Both the position numbers and the translations under genes were made by a program. This document shows positions 33,243 to 41,079 of a stretch of 41,079 bases of DNA, piece after piece. Origin of the DNA: Thermomicrobiales bacterium (lineage in GTDB: Bacteria; Chloroflexota; Chloroflexia; Thermomicrobiales; CFX8); NCBI GenBank assembly GCA_023954495.1, contig JAMLIA010000027.1:1-41079 (forward strand), in the 5' to 3' direction. How positions within the stretch are numbered: position 1 is the first letter of the stretch; the number at the start of each line of letters is the position of its first letter. The notes below the pieces were generated by a model, which saw only the letters and a program-made list of their open reading frames with translations, was not told the origin of the DNA and did no database searches.

Positions 33243-34019
33243 ATGGCAGTCAACATCGAACGCGACAATGGGGTCGCAATCGTCACGATGAGCCGGCCGG
33301 AGGCGCTGAACGCCTTCAACACGGAGCAACTGAAGGCGCTGCGATCGGCCGTCGACGAGGTCGCGGCCGATCGCTCGATCCGTTGCGCGATCCTGACCGG
33401 CGAGGGGCGGGCATTCGCAGCCGGAGCGGACATCAAGGAGATGGCGGCCAAGTCGCCGCAGGAGGCGCTGGCGTTCGGCAACCTCGGCCACGGTATCGGC
33501 ATCGCCATCAACGAAGCGCCACAGCCGTGGATCGCCGCCGTCAATGGCCACGCGCTGGGCGGTGGTTGCGAGATCGCGCTGGCCTGCGACATCCGCCTGG
33601 CCAGCGAGACAGCGACACTCGGGCAGCCGGAGGTGAGCCTCGGCATCCTGCCGGGCTGGGGCGCAACGCAGCGACTGACGCGGCTAGTCGGACCCGGAGT
33701 TGCCAGCGAGCTGATCTTCTCCGGGCGACGATTGAAGGCGGCTGAGGCGGCGGCCATCGGGCTGGTGAACGCCGTCTATCCGTCCGACGTCCTGATGGAC
33801 AAGGCGCGCGAGATGGCGGCGGCGATCGCTGCCAACAGCCCGACCGCCGTAACGGCCAGCAAGCGCATGATCGCGCTGGCGTATGACGGACCGTTGGCGC
33901 AGGGGTTGGCGCGTGAAGCCGAGACGTTCGCGCTGTCGTTCGGAACGGCGGATCAGCGTGAGGGCATGGCGGCATTTGTCGAGAAGCGCCCGGCCGAATT
34001 TACCGGCGAGACGGACTGA
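33243..34019 (+). CDS. Enoyl-CoA hydratase/isomerase family protein
   Basis: This is a 258-residue crotonase-fold enzyme. The CoA oxyanion-hole segments are AFAAGADIKEM (58-67) and NGHALGGG. The two catalytic glutamates of true hydratases are present: Glu110 in GGGCEIALACD and Glu130 in GQPEVSLGILPGWGATQRL. It should hydrate trans-2-enoyl-CoA to 3-hydroxyacyl-CoA, the step after the acyl-CoA dehydrogenase. AGGAGGAGAC before the ATG at 33243 makes the start secure. No 3-hydroxyacyl-CoA dehydrogenase is in the window, so that step must be supplied elsewhere. Confidence 0.94.
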   Translation: MAVNIERDNGVAIVTMSRPEALNAFNTEQLKALRSAVDEVAADRSIRCAILTGEGRAFAAGADIKEMAAKSPQEALAFGNLGHGIGIAINEAPQPWIAAVNGHALGGGCEIALACDIRLASETATLGQPEVSLGILPGWGATQRLTRLVGPGVASELIFSGRRLKAAEAAAIGLVNAVYPSDVLMDKAREMAAAIAANSPTAVTASKRMIALAYDGPLAQGLAREAETFALSFGTADQREGMAAFVEKRPAEFTGETD

Positions 34020-34075
34020 CGATCTGGAACTCATTTGTCTATCCTTCGTGGGTGTGTAGGTGAGGGGGAGCCTTC

Positions 34076-34828
34076 GTGAAGATCCTTGTTCCGGTCAAGC
34101 AGGTGCCGGATCCGAATGCAATTCGCTTCGATGCGTCGGGCACGTTCGCGTCCTCAACGCCGCGCGTCGTCAATGAGTACGACCAGTACGCGATTGAGGA
34201 AGCGATCCGGCTGAAGGAGTCGGGCGCAGCGACGGAAGTCGTCGTGATGACGATCGGGCCGTCCGGCGCACGCGACGCGGTGAATCGCGGTCTGGCGATG
34301 GGCGCTGACCGTGGGCTGCTGGTCGTGGCGTCGGACACTGATCTGGAAGCCACCGATGTGGCCGCAGTGATCACTGCTGAAGCACGCGATGGTGGCTACG
34401 ACCTGGTGCTCGTCGGGCAGGAAACCAGCGACGGTGGCTCCGGCGTAGTCGGACCGCAGGTGGCAGCCAAGCTCGGTGTGCCGCTGGTCTCGAACGTCGT
34501 GTCGCTGGAGGTTGGCGACGGCAAACTGACGCTCGGCCGTGAGGTTGAGGACGGTCGCCACATCGTCGAGACACCGCTGCCGGTCGTCGTCTGCGCACTG
34601 ACCGGGCTGAACGACCCGCGCTCTCCGTCGCTCAAAGGCATCATGGCGGCGCGCAAGAAGCCGGTTCAGGAGGCGCAGATCGCGTCGTATGAGACGAACG
34701 GCGCTGACATCAGCTGGGGCAAGCTCTACGCTGAGGAGCGCGTCGTCGAAGGCACAATCATCGAAACCGACGCCGAGAGCGCTGCGCGCCAGGTCGTCGA
34801 GCTGTTGCGCGAGAAGAAGCTCATCTAG
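34076..34828 (+). CDS. etfB: Electron transfer flavoprotein beta subunit (FixA)
   Basis: This 250-residue EtfB/FixA starts MKILVPVKQVPDPN. It contains the beta-subunit signature REVEDGRHIVETPLP followed by GLNDPRSPSLKGIMAARKKP, which docks to partner dehydrogenases, and GQETSDGGSGVVGPQVA at the nucleotide site. With EtfA it carries electrons from acyl-CoA dehydrogenases. The start is a GTG at 34076 with GAGGGGGAG seven bases upstream. EtfA and a FixC-type oxidoreductase follow in order. Confidence 0.95.
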   Translation: MKILVPVKQVPDPNAIRFDASGTFASSTPRVVNEYDQYAIEEAIRLKESGAATEVVVMTIGPSGARDAVNRGLAMGADRGLLVVASDTDLEATDVAAVITAEARDGGYDLVLVGQETSDGGSGVVGPQVAAKLGVPLVSNVVSLEVGDGKLTLGREVEDGRHIVETPLPVVVCALTGLNDPRSPSLKGIMAARKKPVQEAQIASYETNGADISWGKLYAEERVVEGTIIETDAESAARQVVELLREKKLI

Positions 34829-34883
34829 GCCACAAGCGCCTCGAGCACACGACCTGAACAGACTGAGATAGGAGATGCCAGAT

Positions 34884-35861
34884 ATGGCGAGCGGCGTGCT
34901 GGTCGTCGTTGAGACGAGCGCCGGGGAGATCCGGGAATCCTCACTGGAACTGATTGGGCCGGCCAAAGCGCTGGCTGGTGATGGCGGCGTAACCGCGCTG
35001 GTTATTGGCAGTGGCATTGACGGCGTGGCTGCTGATGTTGCTGGCCGCGGTGTCGATCGGGTGCTGGCGGCAGACGACGAGGCGTTGTCGCGCTACACGG
35101 TCGATGGCTACGCGGCAGCGATTGATGCGGCGATCGGGCAGGTTGATCCGGCGCTGGTCCTACTGGCCGGCACGACGTCTGGGCGCGACCTCGGGCCGTA
35201 CCTGGCCGCGCGCGCCGACAGCGTCTGCCTGACCGACTGCACGGCGGTGCGCTGGGATGGCGCGACGCTGGTCGGGACGCGGCCGGTTTATCAGGGCAAG
35301 ATGCTGACCGATGTTTCGACGACGCCGAGCGGTGCGGCATTTGCCGTGCTACGGAGCGGCGCGAATCCGGTCGCGGCGGCTGGGCAGGGGTCTGCGCCGG
35401 TCGAGGCGCTCAGCGTCGATCTTGGCGATAACCTGCGGGTGAAGGTGCTGGAAGTGGCTGTGCCGCCGGCTGGGGACTCAAGCCTCGACAGCGCCGATAC
35501 GGTCGTTGTCGGCGGGCGTGGCGTTGGCTCTGCCGAGGGATTCGCGATGATCGAGGGCCTGGCTGCGGCGCTGGACGGCGCAGTCGGTGCGACGCGCGCG
35601 GTGACCGACCTCGGCTGGCGACCGCATTCCGAACAGATCGGCCAGACCGGCAAGGTTGTGCGACCGAAGCTGTACATCGGCGTCGGCGTCAGCGGTGCGG
35701 TGCAGCACACCGTCGGCATGCAGGGCTCCGAGACGATCGTCGCGATCAACCGCGACAAGGACGCCCCGCTGTTCAAGCTGGCCGAGATCGGCGTCGTCGG
35801 TGACCTGAACGAGATCGTCCCGGCACTGACGCAGGAGATCAAGGCAGCGCGAGGCAAGTAG
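34884..35861 (+). CDS. etfA: Electron transfer flavoprotein alpha subunit (FixB)
   Basis: This 325-residue EtfA/FixB has an N-terminal Rossmann-like domain and the C-terminal FAD domain. Its signature runs from GATRAVTDLGWRPHSEQIGQ through GKVVRPKLYIGVGVSGAVQH to GSETIVAINRDKDAPLF and VGDLNEIVPAL. The usual Ser-Arg of the FAD loop is Thr-Arg. An ATG at 34875 is directly on top of the GGAG site, so the ATG at 34884, seven bases after AGGAGAT, is preferred. It forms the heterodimer with EtfB. Confidence 0.95.
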   Translation: MASGVLVVVETSAGEIRESSLELIGPAKALAGDGGVTALVIGSGIDGVAADVAGRGVDRVLAADDEALSRYTVDGYAAAIDAAIGQVDPALVLLAGTTSGRDLGPYLAARADSVCLTDCTAVRWDGATLVGTRPVYQGKMLTDVSTTPSGAAFAVLRSGANPVAAAGQGSAPVEALSVDLGDNLRVKVLEVAVPPAGDSSLDSADTVVVGGRGVGSAEGFAMIEGLAAALDGAVGATRAVTDLGWRPHSEQIGQTGKVVRPKLYIGVGVSGAVQHTVGMQGSETIVAINRDKDAPLFKLAEIGVVGDLNEIVPALTQEIKAARGK

Positions 35862-35894
35862 AGCGGCGAACGCGCCAGCGAGACGGGAGCCACG

Positions 35895-37193
35895 GTGGAA
35901 GAGGAACGATTCGACGCGATTGTCGTCGGGGCCGGGCCGGCCGGAGTGTCGGCTGCGCTCACGATGGCGCGCGCCGGACTGGAAGTCGTCCTGCTCGAAC
36001 GCGGGTCGTTTGCGGGCGCGAAGAACGTCATGGGCGGCATTCTCTACTCGCAGCCGACGGCAGAGATCATCCCGGACTTCTGGGAGCAGGCACCGTTGGA
36101 GCGCCCGATCATCGAGCAGCGCTACATGCTCCTCACCGAGGACTCGCACATCGGGCTCACGTATCGCACGCAGGCATTCGCCGACGCACCGTACAACTCG
36201 TTCTCGGTGATGCGGGCGGACTGGGACCGCTGGTTCGCCGAGCAGGCCGAAGCCGAAGGCGTCTTCATCATCCCGGAGATGGTCGTAACTGACCTGCTCT
36301 GGCGCGATGGTCGCGTCGTTGGCGTCCAGACGGCCGGCGAGGAAGGCGAGTTGGAGGCCAACGTCGTCATCATCGCCGACGGCGCGAACTCGCTGCTGGC
36401 GCAGAAGGCCGGCATGCACCGCGAATGGCAGCCGGATGAGCAGGCGCTGGTCGCCAAGGAGCTGATCCGGCTCGATGAGCAGACGATCAACGATCGATTC
36501 AACGTGACTGACGGACACGGCGTCGCGATGGAGATCTTCGGCGCTTCGACGTCGTACCTGCTGGGCTACGGCTTCATCTACACGAACAAGGACACGCTCT
36601 CGATCGGGACCGGCGCGCTGCTGTCCGACCTGATCGAGAGCGGCCTGAACGTCAGCGACATGCTGGACACGTTCAAGCAGCATCCGTCGGTCGCGCCGCT
36701 GATCGCCGGTGGCGAGATGGTCGAGTACTCGGCACACCTGATCCCCGAGGGCGGCTGGAACTCGCTGCCGACGCTCTACATCGACGGCGCGATCGTCTGC
36801 GGTGACGCGGCGATGATGGTGAATGCGATGAATCGCGAGGGCTCGAACTTCGCGATGATCTCCGGCAAGCTGGCCGGTGAGACGGTCATCCGCGCCAAGG
36901 AGCGTGACAACTTCTCGGCGGCCACGCTCTCCTACTATCGCGAGCTGCTGGACGACACGTTCATCATGAAGGACCTGCACAAGGTCAAGGACGTGACCGC
37001 GTTCGCTCACGACCGACCGTACTTGCTGCGTGATCTGCCCGAGGCGGTCTCGCAGATGCTGCGCACCTACCTGCGGGTGGACAGCGTGCCGAAGAGCACG
37101 AAGCAGAAGGCGATGGCGGGCATTCTGCGAGACGCCCTGCCGATCAAGCGCTCGATCCGCGATGCGCTGGCGGCATGGAAGGCGATGACCTGA
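35895..37193 (+). CDS. fixC: FixC-type ETF:quinone oxidoreductase flavoprotein
   Basis: This is a 432-residue FAD oxidoreductase with the dinucleotide motif VVGAGPAGVSAA (11-22), GSFAGAKNVMGGILYS, a second FAD motif CGDAAMMVNAMNREGSNFAM, and a C-terminal domain. It passes electrons from EtfAB to membrane quinone. Mitochondrial ETF-QO carries a C-terminal 4Fe-4S cluster. This protein is FixC-length and has no cysteine cluster, so a FixX ferredoxin partner is expected but not encoded in the window. The start is a GTG at 35895 after GACGGGAGC. The MFS gene overlaps its end by 19 bp. Confidence 0.93.
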   Translation: MEEERFDAIVVGAGPAGVSAALTMARAGLEVVLLERGSFAGAKNVMGGILYSQPTAEIIPDFWEQAPLERPIIEQRYMLLTEDSHIGLTYRTQAFADAPYNSFSVMRADWDRWFAEQAEAEGVFIIPEMVVTDLLWRDGRVVGVQTAGEEGELEANVVIIADGANSLLAQKAGMHREWQPDEQALVAKELIRLDEQTINDRFNVTDGHGVAMEIFGASTSYLLGYGFIYTNKDTLSIGTGALLSDLIESGLNVSDMLDTFKQHPSVAPLIAGGEMVEYSAHLIPEGGWNSLPTLYIDGAIVCGDAAMMVNAMNREGSNFAMISGKLAGETVIRAKERDNFSAATLSYYRELLDDTFIMKDLHKVKDVTAFAHDRPYLLRDLPEAVSQMLRTYLRVDSVPKSTKQKAMAGILRDALPIKRSIRDALAAWKAMT

Positions 37194-38341
37194 CCGACAC
37201 CGGCACTCACATCCACGTCGGGGCGGCGCGACTCGCTGTCCTCACGCTCTTTCTCGTCAACGGCGTCGCCGGTGCGAGCTGGTTCGTTCGCATCCCCGAT
37301 GTTCAGGAATCGATCGGGCTGTCGAACGCGCTGCTGGGCGTAACGTTGCTCGGCCTGCCGGCCGGGGCGGTGATCGCGATGCCGCTCGCCGGGCTGGCGA
37401 CGGCCCGTGTCGGCAGCCGCCGGATCGCGCTGATCGGTGCGTTTATCGTCTGCATTGGCGTTGGCCTGCTTGGCTTCGCCGACAGTGCAGCCATCGTCGC
37501 TGCAACGCTGGCGCTGTTCGGGATCGGCAACGGCGCGATGGACGTGGCGATGAACGCGCAGGGCGTCGAGGCCGAGAACTACGCTGAGCACTCGTTGATG
37601 TCGCAGTTCCACGGCGGGTTCAGCGTCGGCGGCATTGCGGGAGCTGCCAGTGGCGGGTTCTTCGCCAGCCACGGCGTGGCGGTGCAGCCGCACCTGCTGG
37701 GCGTCGGCATCGTATGCGCGCTGGCCACGCTGGCGATTTCACGGTTCTTGTTGCCGAAAGCTGCCGAGCACGAGCACGCTGACGCTCCGGCGCTGACGCT
37801 GCGTGCGCCGTGGCCGATCGTGCTGTTGGGCATCGTCGGCTTCTGCGCGATGCTGACCGAAGGCGCAATGTCGGACTGGACGGCGGTCTATCTGCGCGAC
37901 ATCGGCGCGGGGGCGGGACTGGCGGCGACGGGTTACGCGCTGTTCTCGATCACAATGGCGGCTGGGCGGCTCTCCGGCGACCGGGTCATCGACGCGATCG
38001 GTGGCCAGCGCCTGATCCGGACCGGCGGTGCTGTGGCTGCCATCGGCATCGTGCTGGCGATGCTGCTGCACGACATTCCGGCGGCGTTGATCGGGTTCGG
38101 ACTGGTTGGTATCGGCGTCGCGACCATCGCGCCGATCGTCTACAGCACGGCTGGTCGCTCGCGGATTGTCCCGCCGGGCACAGCGATCGCTGCAGCGACG
38201 ACGATCGGCTACCTGGGCTTCTTGGCCGGGCCGCCGCTGATCGGGCTGACCGCCGGCATCACCGGCCTGCGCTGGGCACTGATGGTTGTCGTCGTCATGC
38301 TCGGCGTCATGGTGACGCTGGCCGACGCGATGGAGCACTAG
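37175..38341 (+). CDS. MFS transporter
   Basis: This is a 388-residue major-facilitator protein with twelve hydrophobic segments and the loop 2-3 motif LATARVGSRRIALIG. Features such as NGVAGASWFVRIPDVQESIGLSNALLG, NGAMDVAMNAQGVEAE and SQFHGGFSVGG match the MFS group related to YbjJ/FucP-like proteins. The substrate is unknown. It starts at an ATG inside the FixC gene (19-bp overlap), with no clear ribosome-binding site, so translation may depend on coupling. Confidence 0.9.
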   Translation: MEGDDLTDTGTHIHVGAARLAVLTLFLVNGVAGASWFVRIPDVQESIGLSNALLGVTLLGLPAGAVIAMPLAGLATARVGSRRIALIGAFIVCIGVGLLGFADSAAIVAATLALFGIGNGAMDVAMNAQGVEAENYAEHSLMSQFHGGFSVGGIAGAASGGFFASHGVAVQPHLLGVGIVCALATLAISRFLLPKAAEHEHADAPALTLRAPWPIVLLGIVGFCAMLTEGAMSDWTAVYLRDIGAGAGLAATGYALFSITMAAGRLSGDRVIDAIGGQRLIRTGGAVAAIGIVLAMLLHDIPAALIGFGLVGIGVATIAPIVYSTAGRSRIVPPGTAIAAATTIGYLGFLAGPPLIGLTAGITGLRWALMVVVVMLGVMVTLADAMEH

Positions 38342-38388
38342 CCACGGTCGGCAGATGTGCCTCAATGGCGCGACGTGCTACGCTTGGC

Positions 38389-38415
38389 GATTGTGCCGCA
38401 CCGGCAGGCACGATC
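38389..38415. other. Short hairpin before the glycosyltransferase
   Basis: GATTGTGCC (38389-38397) and GGCACGATC (38407-38415) can pair with one G-U across nine bases, 48 nt past the MFS stop. No T-run follows, so termination is uncertain. Confidence 0.35.
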
Positions 38416-38444
38416 AACCCGCCAGCACGTAGACGGACGAGAGC

Positions 38445-39608
38445 ATGCGCGTCGGACTGATCGGACATCTTCTGTCGTTCGAGCCAACCTATCGCCAGGC
38501 GGGGGTGAGTCGCTACGCTGAAGCGCTGGTTCGTGAGCTGCCGAACGTCGATGATGACCTCGATCTGGTTGTTTTCACCGGCCCGGATGAGCCACCGCAG
38601 GATCGTGAGTTTCCGGACACAGTACGCTGGCGACACGCCAGGCTGAGAACAGGCCAGCCCGTGCAGCGCATTGCCTGGGAACAGACGGTCGGCCTGACGA
38701 TCGGGCGGCGCTGGGGTCTGGATGTCATTCACGCGCCGGTCAACGTCGCGCCGCTGATCACCGGCGTGCCGCGTGTCGTGACGGTGCATGATCTGGCGTT
38801 TCACCTCTTCCCGGAGCAGTACCCTGGCCGGAAGCAACGCTATCTGCGGACGATGACGAAGCTGTCGGTGCGGCGTGCCGCGCGTGTCATCGCCGTCTCG
38901 GAAGCGACGCGACAGGACATCATCCGGCTGTACGACGCCGACCCTGCACGGATCGTGACGGTGCCGAACGGCGTCGGGCCGGAGATGCGCCGACTTGATC
39001 CGGACAGCATCGCCGCGTTCCGCAAGAAGCACGGGCTGACAGCGAATTTCGCGCTGTTCCTTGGCACGCTGCAACCACGCAAGAACCTGGAGACACTGCT
39101 GCGTGCCTACGCCCGCACGGCGAACGAGACTGGCTGGGAGCTGGTCGTGGCCGGGGCGACGGGCTGGCAGCACGAGCAGATCTTCGACCTGGCGCGTGAG
39201 CTGCAGATTCTCGATCGCGTGCGGTTTGTCGGCTTCGTGCCGCCGGAGGATCTGCCGCTCTGGTACAACGCAGCTGACGCATTTGTGTATCCATCGCTCT
39301 ATGAAGGCTTCGGGCTGCCGCTGGTCGAGGCGATGGCCTGCGGCACGCCGGTCATTGCGTCGGACACGCCGGCGTTGAGCGAGGTCGTCGGGTCGGCGGG
39401 ACTGGTGGTCGGGACGAAGGACGTTCCGGCGCTGGCGCAGGCGCTGCTGGAGCTGGCTCGTGAGCCAGAGCTGCGCCACGAGCTGATCGAGCGCGGTCTG
39501 CGTCGAGCGAGTGATTTCTCATGGCGACGCACAGCGGAACTGACGGCAGCGGTCTATCGCGCGGCGACAGGTGTCAACGACACGATCATGACGAAGGAGA
39601 CTCCATGA
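38445..39608 (+). CDS. GT4-family glycosyltransferase
   Basis: This is a 387-residue retaining glycosyltransferase (GT-B fold, family 4). The N-terminal acceptor domain shows QAGVSRYAEALVREL and VVTVHDLAFHLFPEQYP. The C-terminal donor domain has FLGTLQPRKNLETLLRAY and the E-x7-E motif in PSLYEGFGLPLVEAMACGTPV. Such enzymes transfer a sugar from a nucleotide-sugar to glycans or lipids on the cytoplasmic face. The start ATG at 38445 follows GACGAGAGC. It overlaps thiL by ATGA, so the two are translationally coupled although functionally unrelated. Confidence 0.94.
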   Translation: MRVGLIGHLLSFEPTYRQAGVSRYAEALVRELPNVDDDLDLVVFTGPDEPPQDREFPDTVRWRHARLRTGQPVQRIAWEQTVGLTIGRRWGLDVIHAPVNVAPLITGVPRVVTVHDLAFHLFPEQYPGRKQRYLRTMTKLSVRRAARVIAVSEATRQDIIRLYDADPARIVTVPNGVGPEMRRLDPDSIAAFRKKHGLTANFALFLGTLQPRKNLETLLRAYARTANETGWELVVAGATGWQHEQIFDLARELQILDRVRFVGFVPPEDLPLWYNAADAFVYPSLYEGFGLPLVEAMACGTPVIASDTPALSEVVGSAGLVVGTKDVPALAQALLELAREPELRHELIERGLRRASDFSWRRTAELTAAVYRAATGVNDTIMTKETP

Positions 39609-40666
39609 GCGGCGGCGGCAAGCGCATATCCAGCGTTGGCGAATTTGCGCTGATTCGCTCGATCAGCAATATCCTGGCGTCGTCGCGGGTCAAGTCGTCG
39701 GGCACGCTCCTCGGGCCGGGCGACGACACCGCCATCTGGCAGCCGCGACCGGGGCGAACCGTCGCGATGACGACGGATGTGCTGGTTGAAGGCGTGCACT
39801 ACCGGACCGACTGGTCGACCGCCGAGCAGATCGGGCACCGGGCGTTGGCGGTCAACATCAGCGATCTGGCGGCGATGGGTGCGCGCCCGCGTGTGGCGCT
39901 CGTCTCGCTGGGCTTGCGCGGCGACGAGATGGATCGCTGGGTCTACGACATGTATCGCGGCATGCTAACGCTGGCTGGTAAGAACCACCTGCGCATTATC
40001 GGCGGCGACGTTGTGCGCTCGCCACGCGCGCAGACGATCTCGGTGACGGCCATTGGCGAGCTGCGACCTGGGCAGGAGATGCGCCGTGACGCCGCCCGCG
40101 TCGGCGACATGATCGGCGTGACCGGCCCGCTGGGCCTCGCCGCCGGGGGCGTCAGGCTGCTGGAGCAGGGTGGCGACACGTTCGACGGCGCGCCTGTGAT
40201 GAAGCATGCTCACCGTGAGCCGCGGCCGCAGGTGCTGGCCGGGCTACTGCTGGCGCGCGCAGGTGTGCGCTGCGCGATGGACATCTCCGACGGCCTGCTC
40301 GGCGACCTGCCGAAGATCTGCGAGGCCAGCGGCGTGTCGGTGCTGCTGGAGCAGGACGACCTGCCGATCCCGAACAGCCTGCGCTGGAACTTCCCGGACT
40401 GGTTCGATCTGGCGCTGCGCGGTGGCGAAGATTTTGAGTTGGTCTTCACCGCACCGCCTGAGGTGTTCGCCCGCGCGGTTGATCTCTTCCGCCGTTTCGG
40501 CCTGCGACTGCCAATCGTCATCGGCGAGGCGATCGCGCCGACGCCACAGGGCCCACGCATCTCGATGCGCTTCACCGACCTGCACCGCGACGTGCTGGAG
40601 CCGGGCGCAGTCGATCACTTCCCGGTCGCGCCGACAACGCGGGCGGCGTCGGCGACGGTTCGGTGA
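39605..40666 (+). CDS. thiL: Thiamine-monophosphate kinase
   Basis: This is a 353-residue ThiL (AIR synthase-like fold) phosphorylating thiamine monophosphate to thiamine pyrophosphate. The signature segments are GEFALIRSI, GPGDDTAIW (37-45), TTDVLVEGVHY, the metal-binding NISDLAAMGA, MDISDGLLGDL and GGEDFELVF. GAAGGAG lies six bases before the ATG at 39605. Its start overlaps the glycosyltransferase stop. It is the only thiamine gene in the window. A frame opening earlier, at 39521, lies inside the glycosyltransferase and is not used. Confidence 0.95.
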   Translation: MSGGGKRISSVGEFALIRSISNILASSRVKSSGTLLGPGDDTAIWQPRPGRTVAMTTDVLVEGVHYRTDWSTAEQIGHRALAVNISDLAAMGARPRVALVSLGLRGDEMDRWVYDMYRGMLTLAGKNHLRIIGGDVVRSPRAQTISVTAIGELRPGQEMRRDAARVGDMIGVTGPLGLAAGGVRLLEQGGDTFDGAPVMKHAHREPRPQVLAGLLLARAGVRCAMDISDGLLGDLPKICEASGVSVLLEQDDLPIPNSLRWNFPDWFDLALRGGEDFELVFTAPPEVFARAVDLFRRFGLRLPIVIGEAIAPTPQGPRISMRFTDLHRDVLEPGAVDHFPVAPTTRAASATVR

Positions 40667-40733
40667 GGGTCGACAAGGCCGAAACCTCACCGGTGAATCT
40701 ACCGCCTATTGAAGAGCGAGGCGGCCATCTATT

Positions 40734-41072
40734 CCTCCGTACGGACAGGACCCGGCCTGTCCTCGCCGTGAGGCGACCCACACACACACGAACATTGGCG
40801 CTCTGAATGCACGAGCCCAGCATGAGGCCGTGGACATGTAGGGGCGTATTGCATACGCCCGGCCAGAGCCGCGGCCAACTAGCAGATGCACCCGAACAAC
40901 GTGGCTGCCGATCGGTCCGGATCGGTCGGCCAAATGGGCGTATGCGATACGCCCCTACATTTCGGGACCGACGCGGTGGTGACACGCCGAGGCCGCCATT
41001 ATCCAGCATGGGGCGTCGCCATGGCCCAGAGGGCGCCCCGCGAGGACAGGCCGGGTCCTGTCCGTACGGAGG
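40734..41072. repeat. 339-bp unit with 33-bp perfect inverted ends and nested palindromes
   Basis: 40734-40766 and 41040-41072 are perfect 33-nt reverse complements (first copy begins CCTCCGTACGGACAGG). Inside lie two further inverted copies of the dispersed palindrome, at 40842-40860 and 40936-40954, each flanked by TGTAG/CTACA. The unit has no coding signal and fills the spacer after thiL (40667-41079). It looks like a miniature inverted-repeat element or a composite of repeat insertions. It ends just inside the window edge, so wider boundaries are unknown. Confidence 0.85.
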
Positions 41073-41079
41073 GATGGAC

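Overview
The window is a GC-rich (clearly above 60% by eye) bacterial chromosome segment with a dense set of mostly housekeeping and catabolic genes. No rRNA, phage, plasmid or CRISPR signal is visible. The gene content (fused MoaD-MoaE, glmU-prs pair, FixA/FixB/FixC set, UPF0104 flippase-like protein, duplicated YtcJ-type amidohydrolases) and the palindromic repeats would fit a Chloroflexota bacterium of the Thermomicrobia/Sphaerobacter type. That assignment is an inference from style, not from a marker gene. Two coding regions carry frameshifts, so either gene decay or local sequence error must be allowed for.

Layout, left to right. 1-7030 holds a partial ABC1/UbiB-like kinase (minus, cut by the window edge), a divergent GT-C membrane glycosyltransferase, a PAP2 phosphatase on the opposite strand overlapping its 3' end, an M20 metallopeptidase, a MoaD-MoaE fusion and a YihY/BrkB membrane protein. 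7031-9705 holds a small unknown protein, tRNA-Arg(TCT), a UPF0104 membrane protein, a small unknown protein and a UPF0173 metallo-hydrolase. 9739-13492 holds two paralogous amidohydrolases separated by a 516-bp cassette: a DUF559 endonuclease-like gene bracketed by inverted hairpin repeats. 13662-15604 holds a Yip1-like protein with a clear terminator and two zinc-ribbon RDD membrane paralogues.

15610-21062 is a minus-strand catabolic-looking block: polysaccharide deacetylase-like hydrolase, creatininase-family amidohydrolase, class V aminotransferase and two tandem trans-sulfuration PLP enzymes. 21238-22915 has a frameshifted ADP-ribosylglycohydrolase-like remnant coupled to a HAD phosphatase. 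22916-23611 is a repeat-rich non-coding stretch. Then come a phosphoribosyltransferase (minus), dnaJ, tRNA-Gln(TTG), glmU-prs, a frameshifted CNNM/CorC-like gene and a short biotin ligase.

30062-37193 is a plus-strand fatty-acid/acyl-CoA oxidation block: acyl-CoA dehydrogenase, thiolase, gamma-carbonic-anhydrase-like protein, enoyl-CoA hydratase, EtfB, EtfA and FixC-type ETF:quinone oxidoreductase. In the likely scheme the dehydrogenase passes electrons to EtfAB and FixC passes them to quinone, while hydratase and thiolase carry out carbon-chain steps. An MFS transporter, a GT4 glycosyltransferase and thiL follow. The right edge (40734-41072) is a nested inverted-repeat element.

The least ordinary features are non-coding or mobile-looking: the DUF559 cassette, a dispersed 19-nt palindrome present five times, the 33-bp inverted-repeat unit at the right edge, a 162-bp direct repeat and a 71-nt hairpin.
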